In this document: piece after piece, positions 24,438-35,206 of the stretch
Position numbering within the stretch: position 1 is the stretch's first letter
Layout of the letters: each line of letters starts with the position of its first letter
NCBI GenBank assembly: GCA_937930535.1
Contig: CALGKJ010000146.1
Span: 1-52,152, forward strand
Source of the DNA: an uncultured Clostridia bacterium
GTDB lineage: Bacteria; Bacillota; Clostridia; Lutisporales; Lutisporaceae
DNA length: 52,152 nt
Direction of reading: 5' to 3'
The notes under the pieces: model-generated
Told to the model about the DNA's origin: nothing
What the model saw: only the letters and a program-made list of their open reading frames with translations
The model's database searches: none
Translations under genes and position numbers: made by a program

Positions 24438-25421
24438 CTATTCAGCGAGGCTGTATGTCTGCACTCTTTCAGCATATTCCTTCAAGAGCTTTTCTATGTC
24501 CTCAACCCTTGTAAGCTTGAATACTTCGGCTTTGACGTAGGAGGAATTGGGCAAGCCCTTTAGATACCAAGCTATATGCTTACGCATTTCTTTTACTCCT
24601 GTACCTTCACCTTTGTATTTTATAACAAGCTCCAAGTGTTCTTTTATTACTTCTATTCGCTCTTGAATGTTTGGCTCTGGCAGGATAGCACCAGTTTTAA
24701 GATACTCTACGGTACGTTTGAATATCCATGGGTTGCCTTCTGCGCCTCTGCCTATCATTACTGCATCACAGCCTGTCTCTTGCAGCATCCGCTCTGCGTC
24801 CTGAGGCTCAAATATATCACCGTTGCCTATAAGTGGTATTGACAGCTTTTGCTTGACTGCTTTAATAATGCTCCAGTCTGCCTTGCCGCTGTAAAACTGT
24901 TCTCTTGTCCTGCCATGTACTGTTACAGCGGATGCACCAGCTTTTTCAGCTATCAAGGCTACTTCTACGGCATTTATAGACTGATCATCCCAGCCCTTTC
25001 TTATCTTTACTGTCAATGGAACCTTTACCGCCCTGCTGACTTTATAAACTATCTCGCCTACAAGCTCAGGTTTAAGCATCAAGGCTGAGCCGTCACCGTT
25101 TTTTACTATTTTAGGGGTAGGACATCCCATATTGATATCTATGATATCAACGCCTCTTTCTTCTACCTTTTTTGCTGTTTCTGCCAGAATATCAGCATCG
25201 CTTCCGAATATCTGTGCTGCACCGGGCTTCTCAATATCCGCCATTTCTAATAGCTCCTCGGTATTCTGACTCTTGTAGTGCATACCTTTGGCACTTACCA
25301 TCTCTGTATAGGTAAGTCCGCAGCCCATCTTTTTACAGATTATTCTATATGCCATATCGGTAACTCCAGCCATGGGAGCAAGAAAGACCTTGTTGTCAAT
25401 CTCAACGTTTCCTATTTTCAT
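24438..25421 (-). CDS. dusB: tRNA-dihydrouridine synthase
   Basis: This flavin enzyme reduces uridine in the tRNA D-loop. The 327 residues carry the TIM-barrel motifs LAPMAGVTD, INMGCPTPKI (catalytic Cys region), VKIRKGWDD, VHGRTREQ and IGRGAEGNPW. It is downstream of coaX (29 bases) in the usual clostridial birA-coaX-dusB order. Confidence 0.95.
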   Translation of the reverse strand: MKIGNVEIDNKVFLAPMAGVTDMAYRIICKKMGCGLTYTEMVSAKGMHYKSQNTEELLEMADIEKPGAAQIFGSDADILAETAKKVEERGVDIIDINMGCPTPKIVKNGDGSALMLKPELVGEIVYKVSRAVKVPLTVKIRKGWDDQSINAVEVALIAEKAGASAVTVHGRTREQFYSGKADWSIIKAVKQKLSIPLIGNGDIFEPQDAERMLQETGCDAVMIGRGAEGNPWIFKRTVEYLKTGAILPEPNIQERIEVIKEHLELVIKYKGEGTGVKEMRKHIAWYLKGLPNSSYVKAEVFKLTRVEDIEKLLKEYAERVQTYSLAE

Positions 25422-25449
25422 TTTTATCCTGCCTGTTTAAAGTTTTTAT

Positions 25450-26223
25450 TTAGCTTTCTCTATTTCTCTCATAAATAATCCTTAAGCCTTCCAAGGTTAA
25501 AAGACCATTAACTACATCTATGGTTTCGGATTCTGCTGCAATAAGCTTTGATAAGCCTCCAGTAGCTACTACTGTAATATTATCAGGACCTAGTTCCTTT
25601 TTCATTCTTCCGACTATATAGTCCACCTGACCTACATAGCCGTATATCAAGCCTGACTGCATACTGTTTATGGTGTTTTTGCATATTACGGTTTCAGGCT
25701 TTATAAGCTCTACTCTGGGAAGCTTTGCTGTCCTTTGATAAAGTGCTTCTGCTGATATTCTGATGCCGGGTGAAATTACACCGCCCAGATATTCACCATT
25801 TTTGGATATTGCGCAATAGGTTGTGGCAGTACCAAAATCTACGATTATGAGGGGACCTCCATACAGCTCATAAGCTGCAACTGCGTTGACTATTCTATCT
25901 GCCCCTACTTCCTTGGGGTTGTCATATTTTATATTCATACCTGTTTTAATACCAGGTCCTATTATTAAGGGTTCTGTTTTAAAATATTTTTTGGTCATAT
26001 GCTCAAGTGTATACATTATTGAAGGTACAACAGAGGAAATAACCACTGCTTTTACATCAGTAAATTCAAAGCCTTGATATCTGAACAACTGGTTTATATA
26101 CACGCCATATTCGTCAGAGGTTTTGTTTACATCAGTTGAAAGTCTCCAAAAGTCCAAAAGCTTCTTTTCCTTGTATACACCCATTACTATGTTTGTATTT
26201 CCTACATCAAATACGAGTATCAT
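25450..26223 (-). CDS. coaX: Type III pantothenate kinase
   Basis: CoaX phosphorylates pantothenate, the first step of coenzyme A synthesis. Start taken at ATG 26223 ([15 protein letters not shown]), with AAAGGAAAG upstream. The alternative at 26268 adds 15 residues without a ribosome binding site. The resulting 257 residues match the family. Motifs are DVGNTN (phosphate binding), [21 protein letters not shown] and GGVISPGI. Confidence 0.94.
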   Translation of the reverse strand: MILVFDVGNTNIVMGVYKEKKLLDFWRLSTDVNKTSDEYGVYINQLFRYQGFEFTDVKAVVISSVVPSIMYTLEHMTKKYFKTEPLIIGPGIKTGMNIKYDNPKEVGADRIVNAVAAYELYGGPLIIVDFGTATTYCAISKNGEYLGGVISPGIRISAEALYQRTAKLPRVELIKPETVICKNTINSMQSGLIYGYVGQVDYIVGRMKKELGPDNITVVATGGLSKLIAAESETIDVVNGLLTLEGLRIIYERNRES

Positions 26224-26340
26224 AATACACTTTCCTTTCCGATATATCATTTTAGAGATATTGCACAACTATTTTATCACTTGATCCCCAACATTGCAAA
26301 TATTCATATTGCAATAGTTCATGAATACAGCTCAACAAGC

Positions 26341-27327
26341 TTATATATAGCTGTTAACACCTCGTATAGATACTTCGCCCGAGCTTATCTCTGTATTTGT
26401 GCCGTCAGACAGCTTTACTAAAAGATGCCCCTCTTGATTTATATCAACTACCTGCCCAGATATTTCTTCTTTTTTGTTTATTATTCTAATTGCTTTTCCT
26501 AGTACTGCTGATTTGCTTTTATATTCGTCTATTATGCTATTGATGCTGCTGTTGTTTATCAGTTGATTGTACAACTGTTCAAACTGGTTTATAATTTCTG
26601 CTATTATTGCTTTTCTGGAAGCTTCAGTGCCTGTTTCGATTTTAATAGAGGTGGCAGTGTCTAATATATCTGGATGTAAATCCTCCATGCTCAAATTTAC
26701 ATTCATACCTATTCCTACTACTACGTATCCTATTACGTCAACCTCAATATTCATTTCTGTGAGTATGCCGCACAGCTTCTTACCATTTACGAGTATGTCA
26801 TTAGGCCATTTAATCATAGGCTTTATGTTAAAATGTTCAATAGCTCTGCATACCGCACAGGCTGTCAAAAGGGTTATTTTGGCGGCATCCTTTGGCTCTA
26901 GTGTTGGTTTTAGAAGAATACTCATCCATATGCCTTTTCCTGCTGGAGATATCCAGTTCCGCCCCAGCCGCCCCCTGCCTGCGGTCTGCTGCTCTGCTAT
27001 TATGACTGTTCCTTCGTTAAACTCAGCTTCTGCAAGCTTTTTTGCATAGGTATTTGTAGAATCAATGGTATCAAAATAATGTATCTTATTGCCTATTAGC
27101 TTTGTATTTAATAGGGGTTGCAGCTCTGCCTGCGTTAGTATATCGGGACTTGTCAGCAGTTTGTATCCCTTATTAGTCTGAGATTGTATTTTGTATCCGG
27201 CAAGCTTTAGCTGGTTGATACACTTCCAGACGGCAGTTCTTGATACACCAAACCTGTTGCTAAGCTCCTCCCCTGATATATGCCTGTCTGTGCTTTCTCT
27301 AAGCAGCCTTAATATTTCATCCTTCAT
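26341..27327 (-). CDS. birA: Bifunctional BirA: biotin-protein ligase and biotin repressor
   Basis: This 328-residue protein has an N-terminal winged helix (about 1-65: HISGEELSNRFGVSRTAVW), the catalytic core with biotinyl-AMP loop GRGRLGRNW (about 118-126) and KWPNDILVNGKKLCGIL, and a C-terminal SH3-like domain. It activates biotin and attaches it to carrier proteins. The nearest substrate is the biotin carrier at 28781-29185, just beyond the intervening decarboxylase gene. The winged helix implies biotin-dependent repression; no target operator was identified. Confidence 0.95.
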   Translation of the reverse strand: MKDEILRLLRESTDRHISGEELSNRFGVSRTAVWKCINQLKLAGYKIQSQTNKGYKLLTSPDILTQAELQPLLNTKLIGNKIHYFDTIDSTNTYAKKLAEAEFNEGTVIIAEQQTAGRGRLGRNWISPAGKGIWMSILLKPTLEPKDAAKITLLTACAVCRAIEHFNIKPMIKWPNDILVNGKKLCGILTEMNIEVDVIGYVVVGIGMNVNLSMEDLHPDILDTATSIKIETGTEASRKAIIAEIINQFEQLYNQLINNSSINSIIDEYKSKSAVLGKAIRIINKKEEISGQVVDINQEGHLLVKLSDGTNTEISSGEVSIRGVNSYI

Positions 27328-27400
27328 AATATTTCTCCTATATTGAGTTTAGATGGTTTTAAATGGTTATATATATTATACTATATTTTTGTCATTATAA

Positions 27401-27433
27401 AAAAATCACATGCATAGTATACATGTGATTTTT
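27401..27433 (-). terminator. Terminator of the methylmalonyl-CoA decarboxylase operon
   Basis: Twelve-base arms (AAAAATCACATG/CATGTGATTTTT) with a T-run lie 7 bases past the beta-subunit stop. Confidence 0.85.
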
Positions 27434-27439
27434 GAATAT

Positions 27440-28651
27440 TTATTTTCCAAGCATTGACAGTAGTACACCTGCTGCAACAGCGGATCCTATAACCCCTGCT
27501 ACATTAGGTCCCATTGCGTGCATCAACAGGTAGTTGTTAGGATTAGCTTCCTGCCCAACCTTTTGTGCTACTCTTGCTGCCATTGGTACCGCAGATACTC
27601 CAGCAGATCCTATCAGAGGGTTTACCTTTCCTCCGCTTAATCTATGCATTACCTTGCCTAAGAGTACTCCTCCTGCCGTTCCAAAGGAGAAGGCAATCAA
27701 GCCCAGCACTATAATAGCGATTGTTTGAGGTCTAAGGAATACTTCTCCCTCTGCGGTTGCACCAACTGTGATTCCTAGAAAAACAACCACTATGTTGGTT
27801 AAATCATTTTGTGCTGTCTTCGATAGTCTGTTAAGTATACTTTGCAGCTCTACCGATTCTCTTATAAGATTACCCAGCATAAGCATTCCCACAAGGGTTG
27901 CCGCTGATGGCAATACAAATGATACAACTATTGTTACTAATACTGGAAAGATAATCTTCTCTGTCTTGGAAACAGGTCTTAGCTGTTCCATTACTACTTC
28001 TCTTTCCTTTTGAGTAGTAAGAGCCTTCATTATTGGCGGTTGAATAAGAGGTACTAAAGCCATATATGAATATGCAGCAACCGCAATAGGTCCTATAAGG
28101 TGAGGTGCCAGCTTTGAGGTCAGGAAAATAGCTGTTGGTCCGTCAGCACCCCCTATTATTCCTATAGATGCTGCTTCTTCAATAGTAAAGCTTATAAAAG
28201 GAATAAATTTGTCTATAAGCATTGCCCCTATAAAGGTCATGAATATTCCTATTTGTGCTGCTGCCCCTAAAAGTATGCTTTTAGGATTAGCAATAAGGGG
28301 TCCAAAATCAGTCATTGCTCCTACACCAAAGAAAATAAGCGGCGGATAAATGCCCAGCTTAATTCCCTGATACAACCAGTGCAGCAAGCCTCCGGGATCA
28401 ACGAGAATTTTTACCTCTTTTCCCGCTTCCATGACCATTTCGTATACGGGCTCTCTCATCATACCTGCTAAAGGCAGGTTCGTAAGCAACATACCAAAGG
28501 CAATTGGAACCAGTAGCAGTGGTTCAAAGCCTTTCTTTAGTGCAAGGTATATTAAAAAGCAAGATAATACTATCATTATTCCTTGCTGCCAAGTTATTGC
28601 AGTAAAACCCATACTGTAAAAAAACTTTAATAATTCGTCAACCATAGACAT
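27440..28651 (-). CDS. mmdB: Sodium-pumping decarboxylase, beta subunit
   Basis: This membrane carboxybiotin decarboxylase couples decarboxylation to Na+ export. Start taken at ATG 28651, preceded by GGGGG; a TTG at 28669 in frame is less likely. The 403 residues hold many membrane segments. Family marks are [29 protein letters not shown] (with the Asp implicated in Na+ transport) and [13 protein letters not shown]. With the mutase and epimerase upstream, methylmalonyl-CoA is the likely substrate. Confidence 0.92.
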   Translation of the reverse strand: MSMVDELLKFFYSMGFTAITWQQGIMIVLSCFLIYLALKKGFEPLLLVPIAFGMLLTNLPLAGMMREPVYEMVMEAGKEVKILVDPGGLLHWLYQGIKLGIYPPLIFFGVGAMTDFGPLIANPKSILLGAAAQIGIFMTFIGAMLIDKFIPFISFTIEEAASIGIIGGADGPTAIFLTSKLAPHLIGPIAVAAYSYMALVPLIQPPIMKALTTQKEREVVMEQLRPVSKTEKIIFPVLVTIVVSFVLPSAATLVGMLMLGNLIRESVELQSILNRLSKTAQNDLTNIVVVFLGITVGATAEGEVFLRPQTIAIIVLGLIAFSFGTAGGVLLGKVMHRLSGGKVNPLIGSAGVSAVPMAARVAQKVGQEANPNNYLLMHAMGPNVAGVIGSAVAAGVLLSMLGK

Positions 28652-28714
28652 ATATAATCCCCCAATCAATTCTTTGCGGGTCTAATTACAACTGCAAAGC
28701 CCACATTATCCTAT

Positions 28715-28757
28715 AGAGAAACAACTTCACAATCTAATATTTCAAAGTTGTTTCTCT
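28715..28757. repeat. Palindromic repeat family A, copy 2
   Basis: Perfect 13-base arms AGAGAAACAACTT and AAGTTGTTTCTCT with a 17-base centre are followed by CAAAGAACTTTAAAG. It is the best-preserved copy of the family and lies between the biotin carrier and beta-subunit genes. Confidence 0.75.
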
Positions 28758-28780
28758 CAAAGAACTTTAAAGTGTCTTAG

Positions 28781-29185
28781 TTATAGTACTACTAGAACCT
28801 GTCCTGTACTTACTGAATCTCCTTGGTTAACTCCTACAGCCGTTACAGTACCATCTACTGGTGACATTATTTCGTTTTCCATTTTCATAGCCTCAAGTAT
28901 ACATAATACTTGACCCTTCTTAACTGCATCTCCTGCTGCTACGTTAACGCTTAGTATTGTTCCAGGCATAGGTGCATTTACTGAGTTTGCTCCTGCCGGA
29001 ACGTTTACAGATGCAGCCGCCGCCTTTGGTGCTGGTGCTGCCTTGGGTGCTGGAGCCGGTGCTGCCTTTGGAGCAGCGGCTTTTGGTGCTGGTGCTGCAA
29101 CTGGCGCTGCAACCACTCCGTCCTTTACTTCTTCAACTTCTACTTCATAACTGTTTCCGTTTACGTTTATTATAAACTTTCTCAT
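28781..29185 (-). CDS. mmdC: Biotin carrier (gamma) subunit of methylmalonyl-CoA decarboxylase
   Basis: This 134-residue protein has an Ala/Pro/Lys-rich flexible linker (about 25-65) and a C-terminal biotinyl domain (about 66-134) with the acceptor lysine in EAMKMENE. It shuttles CO2 from the carboxyltransferase to the membrane beta subunit. Biotinylation would be by the birA product encoded nearby. Confidence 0.95.
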   Translation of the reverse strand: MRKFIINVNGNSYEVEVEEVKDGVVAAPVAAPAPKAAAPKAAPAPAPKAAPAPKAAAASVNVPAGANSVNAPMPGTILSVNVAAGDAVKKGQVLCILEAMKMENEIMSPVDGTVTAVGVNQGDSVSTGQVLVVL

Positions 29186-29207
29186 TTTAACTTATCCTCC
29201 CTATTCC

Positions 29208-29576
29208 TTATAATCTTCCTAGCATTTGTTCATGTCTTCCGGTCTTTGCCCATACAGGTGTGGAATCCCCCACTCTTGTTATACTTCTGACTACTATGTC
29301 GTTTCTGCCTCCCAGACATGCCATAACTGCTGCTGTCAATACGACCACAAGCTCATTGTCATCCATATCGGCTTTTTTCTGTTCAGATTCTAATGGCATC
29401 GGGGTATGTGCCAAAACTTCTATCACAGCATGGTCCTTTTCCTTCTTGTTTTTATGCTCAAAGATTACTCTCATCAGCTCGATTATATATCTGAGAAGCA
29501 TTAACAGCGCAAAAACAATTACCATTCCCAAAGCTGTTATAAATAGGGCATATAATAATTTATTGGTATCCATCAA
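29208..29576 (-). CDS. mmdD: Sodium-pumping decarboxylase, OadG/delta-type small subunit
   Basis: This 122-residue protein has one N-terminal membrane helix (about residues 7-30, ALFITALGMVIVFALLMLL) and a cytosolic tail ending PVWAKTGRHEQMLGRL, as in OadG/MmdD assembly subunits. It lies between carboxyltransferase and biotin carrier, the same order as in characterised mmd operons. Confidence 0.87.
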   Translation of the reverse strand: MMDTNKLLYALFITALGMVIVFALLMLLRYIIELMRVIFEHKNKKEKDHAVIEVLAHTPMPLESEQKKADMDDNELVVVLTAAVMACLGGRNDIVVRSITRVGDSTPVWAKTGRHEQMLGRL

Positions 29577-29587
29577 TTATCCCTCCA

Positions 29588-31135
29588 TTATACAGGCAGA
29601 TTGCCGTGTTTTTTAGAAGGTCTTGTTTCCCTCTTGCTTGCAAGCATATCAAAAGCACTTATCAATCTTTGTCTGGTTACTGCCGGCTCTATTACATCAT
29701 CTACAAAGCCTCTGCTTGCAGCTATGTATGGAGTAGCAAATCTGTCCTTGTAGTCCTGTATCTTTTCTGCTCTTGTTTGCGCAGGGTTATCTGAGGTTTC
29801 TATATCCTTTTTAAATATGATATTGGCTGCTCCCTCTGGTCCCATTACTGCTATTTCAGCTTGAGGCCATGCAAATACCATGTCCGCACCAAGATCCTTG
29901 CTGCACATTGCAAGATACGCGCCGCCATAAGCTTTTCTAACTATCATAGTTATTTTAGGTACTGTTGCTTCTGAGTAAGCATACAGCATCTTAGCTCCGT
30001 GTCTTATGATTCCGCCGTACTCTTGGTTTGTTCCTGGCAGGAAGCCCGGTACATCAACAAGATTCAGTATAGGTATATTAAATGCATCACAGGTTCTTAT
30101 AAATCTTCCTGCTTTATCGGAAGCATTTATATCAAGACATCCTGCAAGCACCTTTGGCTGATTTGCTATTATTCCTATGCTTGTTCCATTAAGTCTTGCA
30201 AAGCAGGTAATTATATTTTGTGCGTAGTAGGGCTGTACTTCCATAAACTCGCCGTCATCTACTATTATCTTTATAACTTCCTTCATATCATAAGCCTTGT
30301 TTGGATTATCAGGAACGATAGTGTTAAGTGCTTCTTCTATTCTGTTCATGCTGTCTTGTGTATCAAATATTGGAGCAGTCTCCATATTATTTGATGGAAG
30401 ATAGCTGAGAAGTGTCTTGATTTCTTGTATACATTCTGTTTCGTTGCTGCTCATAAAGTGAGCTACACCGCTTGTTGCATTGTGGGTCATAGCTCCGCCA
30501 AGCTCTTCTGCGGAAACCTCTTCGCCAGTAACTGCCTTTATAACCTGTGGTCCAGTAATGAACATCTGACTGGTTTTTTCTACCATAAATATAAAGTCAG
30601 TAAGTGCTGGTGAGTAAACTGCGCCCCCTGCGCAAGGTCCCATTATGACTGAGATTTGCGGTATCACTCCTGAAGCCATGGTATTTCTTAGGAATATATT
30701 GCCGTATCCTGAAAGGGCATCTACACCTTCTTGGATTCTTGCTCCGCCTGAATCGTTGATGCCTACTACTGGAGCACCCATCTTTATTGCAAGATCAAGT
30801 ATCTTGCAGATTTTCTTTGCATGCATTTCTCCTAGTGAACCGCCGGAAACAGTAAAGTCCTGTGCATATACATATACAAGTCTGCCATTTACTGTACCAT
30901 AGCCTGTAACAACACCTTCTGCTGGTGTAACTTCCTTTTCCATTCCGAATTCTGTACATCTGTGCTTAATAAATGCATCAATCTCAACAAAGCTGTCAGC
31001 ATCCATAAGCATATTTATTCTTTCTCTTGCTGTCATCTTTCCAGACTTATGCTGCTTCTCTATTCTTTTTTCTCCACCAGCCGCATGTATCTTTTCAAGC
31101 CTTGAGCGCAAATCATTGATTTTATCAATAGCCAT
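29588..31135 (-). CDS. mmdA: Methylmalonyl-CoA decarboxylase alpha subunit (carboxyltransferase)
   Basis: This 515-residue enzyme of the propionyl/acetyl-CoA carboxyltransferase family moves the carboxyl group of methylmalonyl-CoA to biotin. Motifs are [31 protein letters not shown] and the second oxyanion-hole region [14 protein letters not shown]. It is co-transcribed after the epimerase (14-base gap), consistent with (S)-methylmalonyl-CoA as substrate and propionyl-CoA as product. Confidence 0.94.
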   Translation of the reverse strand: MAIDKINDLRSRLEKIHAAGGEKRIEKQHKSGKMTARERINMLMDADSFVEIDAFIKHRCTEFGMEKEVTPAEGVVTGYGTVNGRLVYVYAQDFTVSGGSLGEMHAKKICKILDLAIKMGAPVVGINDSGGARIQEGVDALSGYGNIFLRNTMASGVIPQISVIMGPCAGGAVYSPALTDFIFMVEKTSQMFITGPQVIKAVTGEEVSAEELGGAMTHNATSGVAHFMSSNETECIQEIKTLLSYLPSNNMETAPIFDTQDSMNRIEEALNTIVPDNPNKAYDMKEVIKIIVDDGEFMEVQPYYAQNIITCFARLNGTSIGIIANQPKVLAGCLDINASDKAGRFIRTCDAFNIPILNLVDVPGFLPGTNQEYGGIIRHGAKMLYAYSEATVPKITMIVRKAYGGAYLAMCSKDLGADMVFAWPQAEIAVMGPEGAANIIFKKDIETSDNPAQTRAEKIQDYKDRFATPYIAASRGFVDDVIEPAVTRQRLISAFDMLASKRETRPSKKHGNLPV

Positions 31136-31149
31136 TGCAGTTTCCTCCT

Positions 31150-31557
31150 CTATTTTCTTTCACAGAGTTCTATTAAAACACCATTAGTCGCCTTTGGGTG
31201 CAAAAACGCAATTCTTGCGCCTCCAGCTCCATATCTGGGTTCTTCATCAATAAGTCTGATACCCTTTGCTTTCATTTCTGCTAAAGCTGCCTCAATATCA
31301 TCTACCCTGAAAGCAATGTGCTGTATTCCTTGACCTTTTTTTTCGATAAATTTAGCAATAGGACTGTCTGGTGTGGTTGCTGCCAGAAGCTCAACCTCTG
31401 TATCACCAACTGGAAGAAATGCTACTTTAACTTGCTGTTCCTCCACTACCTCTGTTCCATGAAGCTTCAATCCCAATACGTCCTCATAGAATTTTATTGA
31501 TTCTTCTAAATCGCTTACTGCAATTCCTATATGGTCAACCTTATTTGTCACTTTCAT
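31150..31557 (-). CDS. mce: Methylmalonyl-CoA epimerase
   Basis: This 135-residue vicinal-oxygen-chelate protein interconverts (R)- and (S)-methylmalonyl-CoA. The VOC pattern [20 protein letters not shown] carries the first metal His, HIAFRVDD the second, and VLIELCE the terminal Glu. It sits between mutase/MeaB genes and decarboxylase genes, matching its place in the pathway. Confidence 0.94.
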   Translation of the reverse strand: MKVTNKVDHIGIAVSDLEESIKFYEDVLGLKLHGTEVVEEQQVKVAFLPVGDTEVELLAATTPDSPIAKFIEKKGQGIQHIAFRVDDIEAALAEMKAKGIRLIDEEPRYGAGGARIAFLHPKATNGVLIELCERK

Positions 31558-31662
31558 ACCTCCTTTTAAAAGTTGATATTTCCTGTAAGAATATTTAAAT
31601 AATTTCCATCAATATATTATTGTACATTTATTAGTACATATTGTCCATTATTATTATAGCAA

Positions 31663-31695
31663 ATATTATCATTGAAAAAAATTCAATGATAATAT
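31663..31695. terminator. Stem-loop between meaB and the epimerase gene
   Basis: Perfect 14-base AT-rich arms ATATTATCATTGAA/TTCAATGATAATAT enclose a homopolymeric 5-base loop. It lies 19 bases past the meaB stop and is followed on the minus strand by a TATAAT-like box, so the epimerase may also have its own promoter. Confidence 0.5.
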
Positions 31696-31713
31696 ATTCC
31701 ATGAATGTAAATG

Positions 31714-32658
31714 CTAGCTTTCTGTACTTCTAAGCTCCTTTAACAGCCTAAGTGCCGCTGTATAAGGATCAATGCTCTTATCTAGCGCCAGCTCAACTAG
31801 CTGGTCGATTATATTGGTGTTTTCACTTTTTTGTTCAATTGATTTAACTACATTATACTTAAATATATCTATTATTTCTGTTTTTAGACTGTTTCTTTTT
31901 CTTATCTTATAGTTTCCGCTGTTCTGCATATACTCATAATGATCGTCTATAGCTTCCATAAGCTTATCAATATTATTGTTATCCTTTGCAATTATGTTGA
32001 CAACAGGAGGTCTATAAGCTGCACCTCTATTAAAATCCAGCATTACTTCTATTTCTGTGGCTGTTCTTTCTGCTCCGTCTCTGTCGGACTTGTTTACTGC
32101 GAATACATCACCTATTTCCATTATTCCTGCCTTGATAGCTTGTATATCATCTCCAAGACCCGGAACCATAACCATAACTACTGTGTCAGCAAGCTTTACA
32201 ATATCTACTTCTGACTGTCCCACACCTACAGTTTCAATGAAAATATAATCCATACCAAATATGTCAAGCACCTTAACTGCTGCATTAGCCGCCTTGGATA
32301 GTCCGCCTAACGCTCCTCTAGTGCCCATGCTTCTGATAAAAACTCCGGGGTCGGTGTTAAGATCAGACATTCTGACCCTGTCGCCAAGTATTGCTCCCCC
32401 TGTAAAGGGGCTGGTGGGGTCAACTGCAATAATCCCGACTTTTTTGTTACGTTTGCGAAGCAGCTTGGCAAGCTTATCTGTGACAGTGCTTTTACCCGCC
32501 CCAGGGGGACCAGTAATGCCTATTACTCTAGCATTACCGGTCATTGAGTACAGCTCCTTGAGCAGCTCTACAGCCTGGGCATCCTCATTTTCAATCAGCG
32601 ATATAAGTCTTGCGCAAGCTCTCTTATCACCATTTAACAAGCCTGCTTTTATATCCAT
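31714..32658 (-). CDS. meaB: MeaB/ArgK G-protein chaperone of methylmalonyl-CoA mutase
   Basis: This 314-residue P-loop GTPase loads and protects the B12 cofactor of the mutase. Walker A is GPPGAGKST (about 51-59), with VDPTSPFTGGAILGDR, ETVGVGQSE and NKSD (guanine specificity). It follows the mutase small subunit gene by 10 bases. Confidence 0.95.
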   Translation of the reverse strand: MDIKAGLLNGDKRACARLISLIENEDAQAVELLKELYSMTGNARVIGITGPPGAGKSTVTDKLAKLLRKRNKKVGIIAVDPTSPFTGGAILGDRVRMSDLNTDPGVFIRSMGTRGALGGLSKAANAAVKVLDIFGMDYIFIETVGVGQSEVDIVKLADTVVMVMVPGLGDDIQAIKAGIMEIGDVFAVNKSDRDGAERTATEIEVMLDFNRGAAYRPPVVNIIAKDNNNIDKLMEAIDDHYEYMQNSGNYKIRKRNSLKTEIIDIFKYNVVKSIEQKSENTNIIDQLVELALDKSIDPYTAALRLLKELRSTES

Positions 32659-32668
32659 ATTATCACCT

Positions 32669-33067
32669 TTAATTTCTTTTTAAATTATTTTTTATGAAAT
32701 CTATTGTAACAGATGTTGGTGTTCCAGGTGTAAATATTGCCGCTATACCTGCCTCTATAAGTCCTGGTATATCGTCTTCTGGTATAACTCCACCGCCTAC
32801 GATAAGTATATCGTCAGCTCCTTTTTCATTAAGCAGCTTAACTACCTTTGGAAAAAGGTGATTGTGTGCCCCTGACAGTATGCTCATTGCAACTACATCT
32901 GCATCCTCTTGGATTGCTGTTTCTACTATTTGTTCAGGTGTCTGTCTTAAGCCTGTGTATATTACTTCCATTCCGGCATCTCTCAAAGCTCTTGCTACAA
33001 CTTTTGCTCCTCTGTCGTGTCCGTCAAGACCCGGCTTGGCAACAACTACTCTGATTGGTCTATCCAC
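32669..33067 (-). CDS. Methylmalonyl-CoA mutase, B12-binding subunit
   Basis: This 132-residue Rossmann-like cobalamin domain has the DxHxxG motif as DGHDRG (about 15-20), which supplies the lower axial His to B12. GGGVIPEDD and the C-terminal IFTPGT are also family marks. It is a separate chain here, not fused to the barrel domain, as in several Clostridia and Archaea. Confidence 0.95.
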   Translation of the reverse strand: MDRPIRVVVAKPGLDGHDRGAKVVARALRDAGMEVIYTGLRQTPEQIVETAIQEDADVVAMSILSGAHNHLFPKVVKLLNEKGADDILIVGGGVIPEDDIPGLIEAGIAAIFTPGTPTSVTIDFIKNNLKRN

Positions 33068-33136
33068 ATTTATTCCTCCTTAAAACTCAAATTACTTTTC
33101 GTTAAGATCTGCTAATCCATTTATAGCTGTTCAAGC

Positions 33137-34816
33137 TTACAGTATAACTGTCTGCTGATACTCACCGAATACTTCTCTTAATACTCCGCAGATTTCGCCC
33201 AGTGTACCGTATACTCTTACTGCGTCTAAAATAAATGGCATTAGGTTTTCTTCGCCTTGCGCTGCTTTTTTCAAAGCTTCCAGAGCTGCATCAACCTTTG
33301 CATTGTCTCTTGTGCTTCTCAAATCAGCAAGCTTTCTTGCTTGAAGCTCTCCAACTATCGGGTCAACTCTTAGAAGTCCCTTTGGAGCTGCTTCTTCTAC
33401 CTTGAATTTGTTCATTCCGACGATTACTCTCTCGCCTTTTTCTATTTCCATTTGATATCTGTATGCGCTGTCTTGAATTTCCTGCTGTACATAGCCTTTT
33501 TCGATAGCTCTTGCAGCTCCGCCCAGCTCATCTATCTTTCTTATATATTCAGAAGCCATATTCTCTATATTATTTGTAAGGTTTTCCACGTAGTATGATC
33601 CTGCTAATGGATCTATTGTTTCTGTAACTCCGCTTTCATTTTCAACTATTTGCTGAGTTCTTAAAGCTATTCTTACTGAATCCTCTGTTGGAAGTGCCAA
33701 TGCTTCATCCTTGGAGTTTGTATGCAAAGATTGAGTTCCGCCTAAAACAGCAGCTAATGTCTGTATAGCAACTCTTACTATATTGTTATCTGGCTGCTGC
33801 GCTGTAAGAGTTGAACCGCCTGTCTGGGTATGGAATCTAAGCATCATGGATTTAGTGCTCTTTGCTTTGAATCTGTCCTTCATTATCTTTGCCCATAGTC
33901 TTCTAGCAGCTCTGAATTTTGCAACTTCTTCTAGCAGGTCATTGTGGGCATTAAAGAAAAATGACAATCTAGGTGCAAATTCATCAACGTCGAGTCCTGC
34001 TTTTATTGCAGCTTCAACATAAGCTATACCATCAGCCAATGTAAAAGCTACTTCCTGGGCCGCTGATGATCCAGCTTCTCTAATATGATAACCGCTTATA
34101 GAAATGGTGTTCCACTTAGGAACATTCTTTGAACAATATTCAAATATATTCGTTATAAGACGCATAGAGGGTTCTACAGGGAATATGTATGTACCTCTTG
34201 CTATATATTCCTTTAATATATCGTTTTGAATTGTACCTGAAAGCTTCTCAGGTGTAACTCCCTGCTTTTCTGCTACTGCAATGTACATTGCCAAAAGCAC
34301 GGATGCAGGTGCATTTATTGTCATAGATGTACTAACCTTATCCAATGGGATTCCGTCGAATAGTACTTCCATATCCTTTAATGAATCTATAGCAACTCCT
34401 ACCTTGCCTACTTCACCTTCTGAAAGGGGGTGGTCTGAGTCATAGCCTATTTGTGTTGGAAGGTCAAATGCTACTGATAATCCAGTCTGTCCTTGTTCCA
34501 AAAGATATTTGTATCTCTTGTTGGATTCTTCTGCTGTTGCAAAGCCTGCGTATTGTCTCATTGTCCAGGATTTACCTCTGTACATTGTGGGCTGTACGCC
34601 TCTTGTATAGGGGTACTCACCGGGATAGGATAAATCTCTTTCATAATCCATATCCTCAACATCAGCCGGTGTATACACTCTCTTGATTTCTATGTCAGAA
34701 GAAGTTTTAAATTCCGGCTTTCTTTCAGGAAATTTTGCAATGGTTTTTGCGATTACAGTATCATTCCAGTTGTCAGTTGCCTTTTTTACTTGTGCTATTT
34801 TCTCCTTGTCAAACAT
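33137..34816 (-). CDS. Methylmalonyl-CoA mutase, catalytic subunit
   Basis: This TIM-barrel subunit rearranges succinyl-CoA and (R)-methylmalonyl-CoA. Start taken at ATG 34816 ([12 protein letters not shown], 559 residues), preceded by GAGGAGGGT; the ATG at 34852 adds 12 residues with no ribosome binding site. Typical segments are YPFTRG-like [36 protein letters not shown] and [12 protein letters not shown]. It is first gene of the mutase-decarboxylase run. The shared YTRG/TAQQP pattern fits methylmalonyl-CoA mutase, although isobutyryl-CoA-type mutases are close relatives. Confidence 0.92.
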   Translation of the reverse strand: MFDKEKIAQVKKATDNWNDTVIAKTIAKFPERKPEFKTSSDIEIKRVYTPADVEDMDYERDLSYPGEYPYTRGVQPTMYRGKSWTMRQYAGFATAEESNKRYKYLLEQGQTGLSVAFDLPTQIGYDSDHPLSEGEVGKVGVAIDSLKDMEVLFDGIPLDKVSTSMTINAPASVLLAMYIAVAEKQGVTPEKLSGTIQNDILKEYIARGTYIFPVEPSMRLITNIFEYCSKNVPKWNTISISGYHIREAGSSAAQEVAFTLADGIAYVEAAIKAGLDVDEFAPRLSFFFNAHNDLLEEVAKFRAARRLWAKIMKDRFKAKSTKSMMLRFHTQTGGSTLTAQQPDNNIVRVAIQTLAAVLGGTQSLHTNSKDEALALPTEDSVRIALRTQQIVENESGVTETIDPLAGSYYVENLTNNIENMASEYIRKIDELGGAARAIEKGYVQQEIQDSAYRYQMEIEKGERVIVGMNKFKVEEAAPKGLLRVDPIVGELQARKLADLRSTRDNAKVDAALEALKKAAQGEENLMPFILDAVRVYGTLGEICGVLREVFGEYQQTVIL

Positions 34817-35049
34817 GTTTACCCTCCTCGTAATTACTGGTTTTGCTTCCATTAATATATGATTAAATATCTTAACAAAAGCAATTAAAATCCATAATGA
34901 ATAACGAAAATTTGTTTAAAAGTTTAGTGTGTTTTATGGTAAGCTGCCCTTAAACAGCACTAAAAGTCATATTAAAAATAGGTGTTAACGCCATTTTGAA
35001 ATATAACTTTCATTTTAGTTTTCATTCTGCAAGTTTTCCTTCTAAACTA

Positions 35050-35078
35050 ATTATATGTTATCATATTTTTACCCTTAA
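35050..35078 (-). promoter_or_regulatory. Candidate promoter of the mutase operon
   Basis: The minus strand reads TTAAGG (35078-35073), 17 bases, TATAAT (35055-35050). The leader to the mutase start is about 230 bases. The gap 34817-35206 holds no gene I can support. Confidence 0.4.
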
Positions 35079-35206
35079 TGGATATATATTTTCTCGTTTA
35101 TTTTTTAACAATCTCCGTAGAAACTAAGAAATATGAACATATCTAATAGATAATTGAGACATAGCTGTTTATTAAATGGTCAGGGAATCTATCCGATGAA
35201 TTCAAC